From contig NW_027480596.1 of assembly GCF_051401765.1 (NCBI RefSeq), forward strand, positions 620,001 to 684,000: DNA of 64,000 bases, in the 5' to 3' direction. Shown in pieces: positions 63,893-64,000 of the stretch (position 1 is the first letter of the stretch; each line of letters starts with the position of its first letter). This DNA comes from Calliopsis andreniformis. Lineage: Eukaryota > Arthropoda > Insecta > Hymenoptera > Andrenidae. A program made the position numbers and the translations under genes. A model generated the notes under the pieces. It saw nothing but the letters and a program-made list of their open reading frames with translations. It did no database searches and was not told where the DNA came from.

Positions 63893-64000
63893 CCAATCCT
63901 CAATCTTCAATCCTCAATCCTCAATCCTCAATCCTCAATCCTCAATTTTCAGTCCTCAATACTCAATCTTCAATCATCAATACTCAATCTTCAATCCGCA

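Larger units (their letters stand above)
1..64000 (+). repeat. Heptanucleotide satellite array, unit CTCAATC (complement GATTGAG)
   Basis: The whole window parses into 7-bp units with consensus CTCAATC and mostly single-base variants. The consensus strand is 3/7 C, 2/7 A, 2/7 T and has no G, so the few Gs are mutations (CTCAGTC, CTGAATC, CTCGATC, GTCAATC) or lie in diverged modules. Units keep one orientation throughout; I found no inverted segment and no non-repeat island. The complement carries a GG dinucleotide every 7 bases. Families of this kind form eukaryotic constitutive heterochromatin; the chromosomal location and species are not visible here. The array continues past both window ends. 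Long + strand open frames are a consequence of a stop-free heptamer and are not genes. Confidence 0.98.
47299..64000 (+). repeat. Satellite domain 4: A-C-B-C-H HOR units, 6.6 then 4.5 kb
   Basis: Class A modules at 47299, 53909, 58383 and 62907 give periods of 6610, 4474 and 4524 bp. Inside the last units the order and spacing are fixed: A to C 371, C to B 476, B to C 903 and C to H 1072 or 1079 bp. Neighbouring units look nearly identical by eye, which suggests recent amplification. The array runs out of the window in mid-unit. Confidence 0.88.
62907..64000 (+). repeat. HOR unit 4d (partial, cut by window end)
   Basis: Modules A 62907, C 63278 and B 63754 repeat the 371 and 476 bp spacing of units 4b and 4c. 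The last B has private changes near its start (CAGCTG in place of CAGTTG). Confidence 0.85.

Noticed and set aside
1..64000. CRISPR array
   Set aside because: Units are contiguous 7-mers with no spacers, and the 139-bp modules are separated by variable kilobase-scale satellite, not by unique spacers.
1..64000. Telomere repeat (TTTAGGG or TTAGGG type)
   Set aside because: The unit is GATTGAG/CTCAATC, with isolated G and GG only; no canonical telomere motif run is present.
1..64000. CENP-B box
   Set aside because: I looked for the TTCG...CGGG type core and found none; the array is too G-poor on the + strand, and no complement match was seen.

Overview
The window is one uninterrupted block of satellite DNA. 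From base 1 to base 64000 the + strand is a chain of about 9,100 copies of a 7-bp unit with consensus CTCAATC (complement GATTGAG) and its point variants (TTCAATC, CTCAGTC, CTCAATA, CTCAACC, CTGAATC, GTCAATC, CCCAATC, CACAATC, CTCGATC, CTCATTC and others). I see no protein-coding gene, RNA gene, transposon, CRISPR array or unique-sequence island. Both window ends lie inside the array. The consensus has no G on the + strand, and every copy I examined points the same way. Tens of kilobases of a degenerate heptamer with nested higher-order repeats (HORs) indicate a eukaryote and constitutive heterochromatin (centromeric, pericentromeric, subtelomeric, or on a sex or B chromosome). I cannot name the species.

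The many long + strand open frames are a by-product of the repeat. Seven is 1 mod 3, so all three forward frames read the same cyclic heptapeptide (L-N-P-Q-S-S-I), which has no stop. All three reverse frames meet TGA once per 21 bases. I annotate none of them as genes.

The best landmark is a 139-bp module of 20 strongly diverged heptamers, beginning CAACAATCAGTTG and ending in ACTCAGTCC or ACTCCGTCC. It occurs as three sequence classes (A, B, C) and as a 108-bp 5'-truncated form (H). Module order and spacing divide the array. (1) 1-17.0 kb: older, mixed, more diverged, with several offset duplications. (2) 17.0-34.2 kb: three HOR units of 5641, 5849 and 5682 bp, bounded by H and carrying B-C-B modules, with B to C fixed at 427 bp. 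(3) 34.2-47.3 kb: HOR units of 3355, 3515 and 3404 bp between A modules. (4) 47.3-64 kb: A-C-B-C-H units of 6610, 4474 and 4524 bp plus a partial unit. Younger tandem duplications of 342, 419, 510, 1179 and 2310 bp are nested inside.

In the intervals I checked, length changes between HOR copies are multiples of 7 once rare 6-bp units (mostly CTCGTC, one inherited context), one 8-bp unit and one 1-bp deletion are counted. A chimeric module at 47670-47808, whose crossover can be placed within 21 bp, records an unequal exchange. Together these show an array evolving by in-register unequal crossover or conversion and segmental amplification.
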